NCBI GenBank assembly: GCA_004431415.1
Contig: QPMI01000056.1
Span: 124,001-188,000 of the forward strand
DNA length: 64,000 nucleotides
Reading direction: 5' to 3'
Origin: Cyanophora paradoxa
Lineage: Eukaryota > Glaucocystophyceae > Cyanophorales > Cyanophoraceae
In this document: positions 1 through 9,313 of the stretch, one piece after another
How the letters are laid out: each line of letters begins with the position of its first letter
Position numbering within the stretch: position 1 is the stretch's first letter
Notes under the pieces: generated by a model
The model's database searches: none
The model's input: the letters and a program-made list of their open reading frames with translations, nothing else
What the model was told of the DNA's origin: nothing
Translations under genes and position numbers: made by a program

Positions 1-2855
1 AGAAGGACCTCGATGTGGTCGTCCTCGAGCTGGTTCCCGAGGGTGAGCCACCCCGGCCGCACGTTGTGCGCCCTCCCAAAGATCTCTGTGAAGGAGTACC
101 CCCCTCAGAAGAGGAGAAGAGGAGAAGAGGGGGTACGCGCCGATCTTGGGGCAGTCGGGGTAGATGCGTTCGATCATGCTGTAGATCTCGTCGGGCTTGC
201 GGCTCGTCTCCCGCACCTGTGTGCACGTGTACCCCCCTCGCGGCCTCAGAGAAGGCGGGACGGGGCTTGGGGGAGTGGGGGAGGGGGGGGTACGGCGCGC
301 CTCAGCGACAATGACGTCGCAGTCGATGTTCCGGTGAATGGGCGGGTTGCCCTGCAGCCCAAATCGGATTGGCAGGGAAAAGGCAGGGGGATTTTCTTTA
401 GTGTCCCGATTTTTAAACCCCACAATTCGAATTCTTAACGACCTGCACCTTTATGCCGACGAGGCAGTGCTCCTTGGAGTGGTTTAGCCAGTGGCCGGTG
501 CGCCCCGTGCGGATGATCCGCTGCAGCTGGTTCGTCTTCACCTGCGCAGAACGGAGTACACCCCGTCACGAAGACCGAACGGAGTACCCCTCCCTCCGTT
601 TTTTGTCCGGCGCACCCAGATGATCTCGTCGACGCGCCTGTACCCCCAGATGGACATGCACTCCCGGGCCAGCTCCATAGCCCGGCCCGTGACCCACCTG
701 CAGAGAGGGGTACGCGTCGCTGCGGGGTTACGAGGTGCGCGCAGGGAGGGGGGTAAAGGCGCACAGAAAGAGCAGGCCATGCTCTGCGAGGCATTGGAGC
801 TTGATACCCCGCATCTCGTCGTCCGTGAGGGTACCGTAAGGCAGCTGGGGGTACACGAAATGAGAAGAGAGTGGAAAAATGCGGGATCGCTGTACCCCAC
901 CTCCATGTGGATGTCCCAGGGAGGGTCCGCCATAATCACCCCGAACTGGCCCACCGACTCCCAGGGGAAGCTCCGGACCTGTGGCGGGGGGTATGCGTCC
1001 TTCCGGGGCCGGCGGGGGTACGGGAAACGAACGTCGGCGTTGATCCACTGGGCGGGGCGGGCGCCCGCGAGGTGCCTCCCGACGACGGGGGCGGAAGGGG
1101 GGGACGAGGAGGAACCCGAGGGGCCCGTACCCCCGTCGCCGTTGTCCGGGTCCGGATCGACTTCGTAGTGCACGAACTGAATCGCTTCGTTCGCAGCCAA
1201 ATTCGGGACCGGGGAGGGGCGTACACGATCGCACTTTGCACGTCTTGACGTGGCGGCACGTGTCGAGGTACGAGCAGTCGCCTAGCGTCACCTGGGTACG
1301 AAATTCAGGGGCGGAGGGGGAGGGGAGGCTCTCGAACCGCGCACCTCGGTGTGGGAGTACAGGAGTTGCCGAAAATGGATCTGAGACGTGCGAAGGTCTC
1401 GCGAGGAGTGGGAAGGGGTACGCAAAAAGAAGGAAGGGCGCGCCTTCGGACAAGCCGAGTACGCGGCGCCCGAGGGGCCAGCCCCCGGCCCGTCCTCCTG
1501 CTAGACCTCAGGGGTACCGCCGGAGGCGCATTCGAAGGGGGAAGGGGGGTACGGCACCTGCCGCTGGCGCCGGACGCACTCCTGACGCGTGAGGTGGTGG
1601 CAGTACTCCTTCACGATACCCCCCGCGCTCCGCGAGCGCAGCTGCGCACCGGTCGGCGCGATCGGAACCGGCGAACGAAGTCACCTGAGTCCGGGAATCG
1701 GCGTACCCGGGCCAGGGCCTCCCTCTCTTTCACAGAGCGGGCGTTGAGGAGCTCGGCGATCTCCGCCCCGACGCGCCCCGCCTCCCGCGCCTGTTTCGAC
1801 CCCAATTTAAGTCAGGGGGGTACGCGATTTCTTTCCGTTCGGGAAGGGTACAGTGGACGCTCGCCTTGAAGGTGGAGTGCCCGAGCAGGCGCTGCAGCTC
1901 GGACGCAGGCTCGGCTGCGGGGGTACTCGGATTCGGAGCTGGGAGGAGGTCGAGGGGGGTACGCACCCTCCCGGGCGGTGGAGGAGGAGGCAAAGAGAGC
2001 CGTCGCGCGGAAAGCTTGCGGGGACGGCCCGTCTTCGGCTCCCGGGCGACGGGGGGCCGGCGCCGCGGCCCCGGCGGCCGCCCTCCCCAGCAGTTCCCGT
2101 ATGAGAAGGCGGCGGTAAGGGGCGGCCCTGCGGCGCGAGCGTTCGCTCTCTCGGCGGGCGCGCGCGGGAGTGGGGGGTACGCGAAACCGCACGCACCCAT
2201 GGGCGCTGGAGGTGAGCTCGGCAAAGGCGGCGGGGGCGTCGGCCGAGAGGACCATGAGCCGCCGGCCGCTCCCGACGTACGTTTCCTCCGTGGAAAGCAT
2301 TCCGGCGCCGGCGAGGTCGTGGATCGCCGGCTCGGCTCCGCGCCATCCCGCGCGGAGCAAGAGCTCGTCGGCGCGCGGGTGCGCCTCGCGGAGGCGCCGA
2401 AGGATGTAGCCCGAATCCAGCGGAAGCGAAGCCGAGTGCTCGTAGAGGTACCACAGGATCAGATCCCGCACCGCCGCCCGGCACTCCGCCTCGTCTGTCG
2501 GCGTTGGCGGGCGAGCGGCGGCTGGCACGTACGCGTGAGAAGCGCAGATCGGGCTCGCACGCGCATACGGACGCACGCTCGCGCGAAGAACCGCCGATTG
2601 CGGCAACCGCGCTCTCCGTCGGTGCCGCGGAGTGCCCGTTGCCGCTGCTCGGATCCGACGAAGCCAACGAGGGGAGAGGCTCGGGCTCGTCCGCTGCGCG
2701 GCGAGCGGGAAAACGGCGGTCAGGAACGGCGGTCTGGGAGGTTCTGCGCGCGCTCAAGGCGGCGAACCCTGCGTGCCGAGGCGCCTGCGCTTGAGCCGCT
2801 CGCGGACCGCCTGCTGCAGCCGGCGGTGTTCCTCGACCGCGTCCATCGACTCCAT
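1..2855 (-). CDS. METTL3: N6-adenosine mRNA methyltransferase catalytic subunit (METTL3 / MTA, MT-A70 family), 3' end outside window
   Basis: Writes N6-methyladenosine on mRNA using SAM, normally in the nucleus as a heterodimer with METTL14. The start at 2855 gives an N-terminus with RERLKRRR, as in animal METTL3. An exon around 2500-1990 matches the middle region of plant MTA. CCCH zinc-finger exons follow ([11 protein letters not shown] near 1610; [19 protein letters not shown] at 1291-1235). The MT-A70 core is spread over exons 1176-1033 (QWINAD), 978-901 ([15 protein letters not shown], the catalytic DPPW), 844-765 ([11 protein letters not shown]), 697-616 ([14 protein letters not shown]), 541-449 ([17 protein letters not shown]), 351-301 (CDVIVAE), 216-141 and 85-1 ([19 protein letters not shown]). 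All SAM- and RNA-pocket motifs I can place are intact. Only the last residues lie beyond position 1. At least four introns use GC donors. Confidence 0.95.
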
Positions 2856-2980
2856 GGCCGTCCGCAGCGCCCAAGGGGCGACAGGGCGGCAGCCAGCTGC
2901 GTTCGCTTGGATCGTGCGGCTGCTTTTGGGGGGTACAAGCTCGGCGTCGAGGAGGCGCCAGGGCGGCGATCTTCAGGGCA
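2856..2980. promoter_or_regulatory. Compact divergent promoter between METTL3 and cathepsin C
   Basis: Only 125 bases separate the METTL3 start codon (minus strand, 2855) from the cathepsin C start codon (plus strand, 2981). Both starts are supported by conserved N-termini, so both promoters and both 5' leaders must share this interval or overlap coding sequence. It contains a GGGGGGTAC motif at about 2930, the motif typical of METTL3 introns. No TATA-like box is evident. That it is one bidirectional promoter is an inference. Confidence 0.55.
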
Positions 2981-5900
2981 ATGTCCCGCAGCGGCGCGCG
3001 CGCGCTCCTCTTGCTCGGGCTGGTGTTACTGGCGGTGGCGCAGGACACGGCGCGCAGCCCCCCGCGCACTTTCGTGACCCGAGCGCTGCCAGGCTGACCG
3101 GCGGGCGCAGCCTCCCGCAACTGATGGAGAGAGCGTGTGCGTGGCCGCTGATCTTGAGGGCGAGTGGGTGCTCGAACTGGAGGCGGAGCCCACGAACGCG
3201 CTGCCGCTCCTCGCAGCGACCGACTGCCTCAAGATGAAACCCTCGCTCCTGCTCGAGGCCAGCGACACGCTGAAGGTGCGGGCTTCAAGCGTATGCTCGG
3301 ATCTTGAGCTATCTGTCTTCGGCGCGGCCCCGCGCGGCCGCAGGGCTCGGCGATCTCTCCTCCCGCGCCAGCTCGATTGATCGGGGCCCAGTCCCCGGGC
3401 GCGCGGCTGACCTGCGTGCGCGCAGCTCACTCTCAAGAGCCCCAATGTGGCCATGGATGTGGAGAGGAACACCGAGGGTGAGCATGCGCCGCGCCGGCGC
3501 CCGTCTCGAGGCTTCCCGCGCTCCAGCGCTAGCCGGCTCGTCCCCCCGACGCGCTGACCGATGCGACCGCCTGCGACCGCATCAGGCACATGGACGATGG
3601 TGATCCCGCGCTCGCGCGCGCGCCGGCCGCGCGAAAGCCGACATTTGATCCGCCCACGCGCACGCGCGCGCAGGTCTACGGCGTCGGCTTCGAGATCACG
3701 ATCGACGGGAAGAAGTACTTCTCGTTCCTGGCGGGCGACAAGGACGGGTGCCACCGAACAAAGGCCGGCGTCGCCCACAACGCGGACGACACACACTGGG
3801 CGTGCTTCGCGGTGCGCTCGCGGGCGCCGCTTCCGCTTCCGCTTTCTCCGCAGCCGTATTCGGAGAGATAGCCTAAGGTGGCTTAGGTGTGGCGGTAGAG
3901 TACACCTAATTATATAAGCCACCTTAGGCTATCTCTCCGCTTCCGCTTTCCCCGCAGCCGCTTTCGCCTCGCGATTCAATAGTTTGATCGCGCGCAGGCC
4001 CAGAAGGTGAAGCACGCGGACGGCTCGCCCGTCGACCCGCGCCCGCTGCCGCGGGGCGAACCGCGTGCGCGCTCGCCCCGCCGACCGCCCGCCCGCCCGC
4101 CCGCCGCCTCGCGCCGAGCGCACGCATGCGCATGCGAAGCGATCGGAGCGGCTGCGGAGGAGGCCGAGGGCGACGCGGGGGACGCGGGGATCGCGTCGAG
4201 GCTCGCGGGCCTCTACGGCGGCCTGCAGCGCGCCGTGGACGAGGCCGCAGCGACCGCCGCCGCCGCGCTCGGCCTCGCGAGGCGGCCCGGCGCTCCCGAG
4301 GACGAGCCCGCCGCCCTTTCCTCGCTGGAGATCAGCCGGAACCGTGCGCGGCGCGGCCGCCTCTTCTTCCTTCGAATTCGAATTCAAATGCCGCCCCAAT
4401 TTGATCTGTGGCGCAGTGGCGGCGGCGGAGCGCTACGCGGCGCACATCAACGCGGAGCAGAGCTCCTGGAGGGCCGCCGCATCGCCACGCTTCGCGGCCA
4501 TGACCCGCGCCCGGCTCCGCCGCATGCTCGGCTCCAGGCCGGCGCGGCGGCTCGTGGCGGCCGTCAACCCACTCAAGTGCGCCGGAGCCGCCCTCGCCGT
4601 TCGAATTCGAATTTGAATTCGAATCGAATTTGATCCCCGCGCCCGCCCGCGCCCTCGGGCCGCAGGACGGCGTTCCGCATGTCCCCTCAGGAAGAGCGCG
4701 AGCGGTGCGCGCGGCTCATCTAACCAATTCGATCCGATCAAATTCGAATCGAATTTGATCCGATCGAATCCGGCCCCGCAGGTACGGGGACCTGCCCGAG
4801 AACTTCGACTGGCGCTCCGTCAACGGCGTCGACTACGACCCGCCCGTCGACGACCAGTCCAGGTCCGCTTTCGGCAGGGCGGGGCGGAGCGGGGCGGGGC
4901 GGGGCGGGCCGGGGCGGGCCGGGGTCGGAGCGGGGCGGGGCTAGGGAAGGACCGGAGCGTCCCTCCAACGGGGCGGAGTGAGGCGGGGCGGGGCGGGGCG
5001 GCGTCTACCCCAGGAGGAGCCTCCCCCCCCCCCCCCCCCCCCTCCCCTTTCCTCCTCCAAGGCGGGGAGGGCTCTGGGTGATCCTAGAGAGCCTAGAGGA
5101 GCGGGCGGCGTCCTAGAGGGCCTAGGACCCCCTCTACCCTCCAACCCCCCAAGCTTTCGGGCTTTCGGCCCTCGCCTCCCCCGCCTCTGCCCCTCCCCGT
5201 CGCGGCTGACGGGCCGGCGGCAGCTGCGGGTCGTGCTACGCCGTCTCGTCGGCCGCCATGCTCACCGCCCGCGCCCGCGTCCAGTCCCGTGCGCCCCCCG
5301 CCGCCCGCCGCCCCCCCACTTAGAGTGGGTCCGCCCGGTTAGATCGTCCACCCCCCGCCCGCCGCCGCCCGCCGCCGCTTTGCCCAGAGAGATAGGTTAG
5401 AGTTGATAAAGGACACCCAGTCCAAGCAAGCCACGCGTGCCGGGCACAGCCTAGTCTAAACTCTACCGCCACACCTAAGCCACTTAGGCTATCTCTCCGC
5501 GCCCGCGTCCTGTCCCGTGCGCCGCCCCCTGCCGCCCGCCGCCGCCCGCCGCCAGCCCAACCCAACCTCTGACCTCTGATCCTTTTGCAGGGGAGGCGGC
5601 GCGGGCGGCCTTCAGCGCCCAGGATGTCGTATCCTGCTCCCCCTACTCGTGCCCCCGCCCCCGCCCGCCCGCCCGGCCCCCTTCGAGCCCCCAGCCTCCG
5701 AGCCCAATCTAAGATTGGGCTCCTAAGCCTAACCTAACCTAAGCTCCGGTCTTATCTAAACCTAAGAGTCTAACCTAAGCTCCGGTCTTATCTAAACCCT
5801 CGCCCCTCCTCCGGCGCGCAGGGACGGGTGCGACGGGGGCGAGCCTTTCCTGGCCTTCAAGTACGGGGCCGACGTCGGCATCGTCGACGCCGCCTGCTTC

Positions 5901-7988
5901 CCCTACGCTGACTACGTGCGCCTCTAAGACGAAGCCTTTCATGCCTTAAAACCTCGAGCGCCTTGCAGCCTCAAATTGCGAAGCCTTAGACTGCTTTAAG
6001 CATCTTTAGCTCCTTGAAATCTAGCTAAAGAGCCCCGCTTGAAGCCTTGAAGCCCTTGAGGCTGCCACGTCAACGCTCTTATTCTTCGTTCGCTTTAGAG
6101 CCTTGAAAGCTCGATCACCTCTAGCTTCGTTAGACTGGAGCGCCCCGCTTCGCTCCTCTCCCTCGGCCCGCGGGACTTCGCTTACGCTCTTCTTCTTCGT
6201 TCGCAGGGGTACAAGGGGGCGACGGCGCCGCCGTGCCGGGCGCGCTGCCCCGGCGGCAAGACGCTACGCCGCAAGGTCCGTCTATATTGAAAAAGAAGCA
6301 TTAGCTACGTTAGTTGTTAATAGACATTTAATTACTTAGGGGGTAAAGACTTTTAAAGACACCTAGGGCCGGGCCGGGCCCACACCAACTAGCGGGGGGC
6401 TGGGCTAGCTAGCTCCCCCCTCTCCCCTTCCCTGTGGATCTGATGCGGGGCGGCGCCGCGGGGCGGCAGGTAACGAACTACCAGTACGTCGGCGGCTTCT
6501 ACGGCAACTGCTCCGAGGTGCGCCCTGCAGCGGGCCTACAGCACCAGCTCTAGGGGCCGCCCTAGGCCACCGCCCCCCCCGGCCTCCCCCGGCCTCCCCC
6601 GCCGACCCCCCGGCAGGTGGGGATGATGCGGGCGATTCTGGAGGGCGGCCCCATCGTCACCGCCCTCAACGTGCCCCCTCTCTCCCCCCCCCCCCCCCCC
6701 CCCCCACCTCCCCCCCGCCCCCCGCGCCCCGGCCCTCCGGGCCCTCCCTCGCCGCCGTCCCGAGCCATTTGCCGTCCCGTCGCCGCCGCAATTTGCACGC
6801 CCTCGCCGCCCCGCCCCGCCCCGCCGCCCCGCCGCCCTGCGCCCCGGCCCTCCGGGCCCTCCCTCGCCGGCGCCCGAGCCTTTTAATTTGCCCGCCCGCC
6901 CCGGCCGCCTCCCTCGCCCGCTCCTCTCCCCGCCTCCGGATCCCCTCCCCCTGCGACGCCCCCCCCCCCCCCCCCCCCCCCGTCCGCCCCTTCCCACCCC
7001 CTCCCCCCCCCTTTCTCTCTTTCTCTCGCGCCCCGCCCCGCGCTCAGGCCCCGCTTCGCTCGCAGGCGAAGGACGACCTGGTGGCGTACAACGCGGGGGT
7101 ATACCACCACGTCCCCAGGCCCCCCGGCCCTCACCTCGAGGTCCGCGGGGCCACCTCGAGAAGCTTCTCAGCTCGGGCCCGGGTCTGATCGCGGGCGGCG
7201 CGGGCCCGTGTCTGGGCGCAGGGGATGGAGGACGCGTTCTTCGAGCCGACGAACCACGCCGTCGTCGTCGTCGGATGGGTGCGCCCGCCCGCCCGCTGAG
7301 CTCATTTGGACGCCTGGCTTAGGCAGCTGCTCTGGCTGGAATAGCTTAAGACCGCTGCCTAGCTGGAATAGCGCAATAGCTTATGATTGCGCACTCGTCC
7401 TTGACCTATATACCGTACTGGCTTATATAATTAGGCCGCCGCTCTAGCTGGATAAGCTCTAGCTCTAGCTAAGGCCGTCTACGTTTCGTCCTCTGATCGC
7501 CGCGCTCCCTCGCAGGGCGTGGAGGCGGCGAGCGGGGAGAAGTACTGGATCATACGAAATAGCTGGGGGGCGGACTGGGGCGAGGGGGGGTACTTCCGCA
7601 TCCGCCGCGGCACCGACGAGTCCGCCGTCGAGGCCGAGGTGCCCCCACTGGTTAGAAGCTTGTTCTAAGATCGTCTAGAAATCATTCGAAGCTTAAGCTT
7701 GTTCTTAGAACCTTGCCCATTCCCGGAACCTTGGAGCCTGTATAAATCCGATGCAACTCGCTAGAGATAGCGATTAAAAGAACCTAGAGAACCTGCCGCC
7801 CCCTCCAGCTCCCCACCCCACCCCACCCTCCCTGCGGAGCTTCCCCCCCCCCCCCCCCTCTCCCGCCCCGGCCTCGCCTGAGCCCCCCCCCCCCCCCCCC
7901 CCTCTCCCCCCAGGGCGTCTTCGCGGACCCCGTCTTCCTCCCCGGCGACCTCGGGCCGCCCTCGGCCTCGAGCGAGGCGCCGGCCTAG
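2981..7988 (+). CDS. CTSC: Cathepsin C (dipeptidyl peptidase I), papain-family lysosomal protease
   Basis: Removes dipeptides from protein N-termini in lysosome-like compartments. The start at 2981 gives a Leu/Val-rich signal peptide ([14 protein letters not shown]). The exclusion domain follows ([11 protein letters not shown] near 3150; [20 protein letters not shown] at 3674; THWACFAV near 3800). Propeptide-like exons lie at 4420-4590. The peptidase domain begins with [15 protein letters not shown] (4792). The catalytic Cys is in CGSCYAVSS (5226), then [13 protein letters not shown] (5610), [16 protein letters not shown] (5830), the catalytic His in [10 protein letters not shown] (7250), and the Asn in [19 protein letters not shown] (7556). 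GIYHH- and RGTDE-like segments separate cathepsin C from cathepsin Z. The stop is TAG at 7986. There are about 17 introns, many with long C tracts before the acceptor. One conserved Cys after RGTDE is replaced by Ser. Confidence 0.93.
3861..3939. repeat. Small inverted-repeat element (25-bp perfect arms) in a cathepsin C intron
   Basis: Bases 3861-3885 and 3915-3939 are perfect 25-base inverted repeats around a 29-base spacer. The arm begins with CGGAGAGATAGCCTAAGG. The element is bordered by two copies of a CTTCCGCTTTC(T/C)CCGCAGCCG sequence (about 3835-3856 and 3940-3961), as if host sequence was duplicated on insertion. The element shares about 39 bases with 5461-5500. It looks like a MITE; no transposase is present. 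Confidence 0.75.
5391..5500. repeat. Second, diverged copy of the inverted-repeat element
   Basis: The right end (5461-5500) matches the element at 3861-3939 in inverted orientation, through CTCTACCGCCACACCTAAG to CTATCTCTCCG. The left end starts AGAGAGATAGG, an imperfect match to the same terminal sequence. It lies in the intron after the catalytic-Cys exon. Confidence 0.6.
5736..5799. repeat. Tandem direct repeat in a cathepsin C intron
   Basis: Two copies of a roughly 28-base sequence (CTAAGCTCCGGTCTTATC at its core) lie about 36 bases apart at 5736-5763 and 5772-5799. This is a local intronic duplication with no visible function. Confidence 0.7.
6727..6890. repeat. Tandem duplication with poly-C tract in a cathepsin C intron
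   Basis: A block beginning GCGCCCCGGCCCTCCGGG occurs at about 6727 and again at about 6840, a period near 113 bases. It follows a run of more than 20 C at 6687-6706. Similar C runs lie at 5029-5043, 6959-6980, 7847-7858 and 7886-7902, usually just before an acceptor, so they probably act as polypyrimidine tracts. Confidence 0.6.
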
Positions 7989-8398
7989 GGCCGTAGCCTC
8001 GTGGGGGCTCGGGCCCTGGGGGTCCGCTCGGGGCGAGCGAGGCGTGAATAGATAGCTATAGATAGGTAGCGCCCCTTCCGCGCGGCTCCATATGTTTGGT
8101 AGGGAAGGGGTGTTTAGGCAAGATATCGGTAGCTTTGAATATTCGCTGCAGCTTTTTCTTCGAATTCAAGAGCTAGGAGCCCGGGCTTATGTCTGTTCAT
8201 AATTCTTTGCGAGGTGGGTAGCGCCTTAGTTAGCGTGAACGTTTTTAATTCTCTCAGAGTCTTGCTCTTTGCTTTCAAGTTTTGCTCTTAGAATTTGCAA
8301 ATTGTAAGTATCTATAGCTTGAGGCAGCCGACCGGACCAGCCTTCCTGTTCATCAGGCTTTAAATGATCATGATGTCCGGACCGACCGGACTATTGGA

Positions 8399-8483
8399 GT
8401 CGCGGCCGGCGGCTCTCCTGGCGGGGCGACGTCGGCGGTCCGGCCAGCGGGCATGGTCCGCCAGGAGAGCCGCCGGCCGCGAC
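8399..8483. repeat. Perfect 26-bp inverted repeat (hairpin)
   Basis: Bases 8399-8424 and 8458-8483 are exact reverse complements (arm start GTCGCGGCCGGCGGC), separated by 33 bases. The arms are very GC-rich and would make a stable cruciform or RNA hairpin. It is intergenic. Confidence 0.9.
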
Positions 8484-9185
8484 TGCCCGGAGAGAACCGT
8501 CGGCGGGGCGCCAAGTACCCCTGCGCATGCTGCGCCCCGCCCGGGCCCGGGGCGCGCGACGGGAGGGGCGCGCGGGCCCGGCGGCGGCCTCCCCGCGGCC
8601 GGCCCTCGAGCTCGGGGCCCGGCCGGGACAGCACCGTCGCCGCCGGTGCCGCGCGCGGCCGTCCCCGCGCGCGCCGGCGGCTCTACTAGCGGGTCGGCCG
8701 CCGGGCCGCGGGGCCGCGCGCGAGGCTCACGATATCATATGCACGATGCGCTCCCAGCTGCGTATGCGCATGCGGCCGCTCGGGACATGCAGATTGTGCA
8801 CGTTCGAGAGCCGCCGACTGCGCCGCGCGCGCCCGCAGCGTGCGTTGTTGCTGCGGCAGGCCGCTTGCAATTGGTGCTCGAGGGCGCTTGCAATTGCTCC
8901 GAGCTCGAGCGCGGACCGGAGCTCGAGCGGGAATCGAATCGAGGTGGATGCGGGCAGGCTGGTCGAGCTGCCCGCATCCGCCTCCAACGCGCCTGCCCAG
9001 CGCCGTTGCTTCGTAGCCGCCTGCGTTTTGTGCCGGCTTTGACAACCGCTTTGTTCGGTTTGCAATTGGGGTACAATACCCTCATCGTCATCGTGGTTTC
9101 TGAGAGAGAGCACTCGGCGGCGAGACGCAGGCCCAGATGTACATGTGATTGTAGACTGAGCTCGAGCCGAATCGATAAGCCTGCA

Positions 9186-9236
9186 TGACGCATCAGGACG
9201 CGTCAGGACGCATCAAAAACGCATCAGCAGCATCAA
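9186..9236 (+). promoter_or_regulatory. Clustered TGACGCATCA-like repeats upstream of the TPR gene
   Basis: TGACGCATCA at 9186-9195 is followed at 10-base spacing by GGACGCGTCA and GGACGCATCA, then by ACGCATCA and GCATCA variants, ending about 80 bases before the ATG at 9314. The core resembles bZIP (CRE/AP-1-type) sites. A regulatory role is inferred from position and repetition only. Confidence 0.35.
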
Positions 9237-9313
9237 AAGCCACTGCAGCCTGACCGTCGACGTCGTAACAGAGGGCACCCTTATCACCCGCACCTTGCAC
9301 CAGCTGAGCGCAG

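Larger units (their letters stand above)
7989..9313. other. Intergenic region between cathepsin C and the TPR gene
   Basis: I see no supported gene. The first 350 bases are AT-richer and probably hold the cathepsin C 3' UTR. The interval 8390-9000 is GC-rich and packed with palindromes and hairpins, including the perfect 26-bp inverted repeat at 8399-8483 and a 12-bp stem at 8946-8979. The last 130 bases carry short TGACGCATCA-like repeats upstream of the next start codon. Confidence 0.7.

Noticed and set aside
4370-4780. GAATTCGAATTC / TTTGATCC palindrome clusters as possible regulatory or phage-like sites
   Set aside because: They lie in cathepsin C introns, and similar motifs occur throughout the window (for example near 19780), so they look like a compositional habit of this genome.
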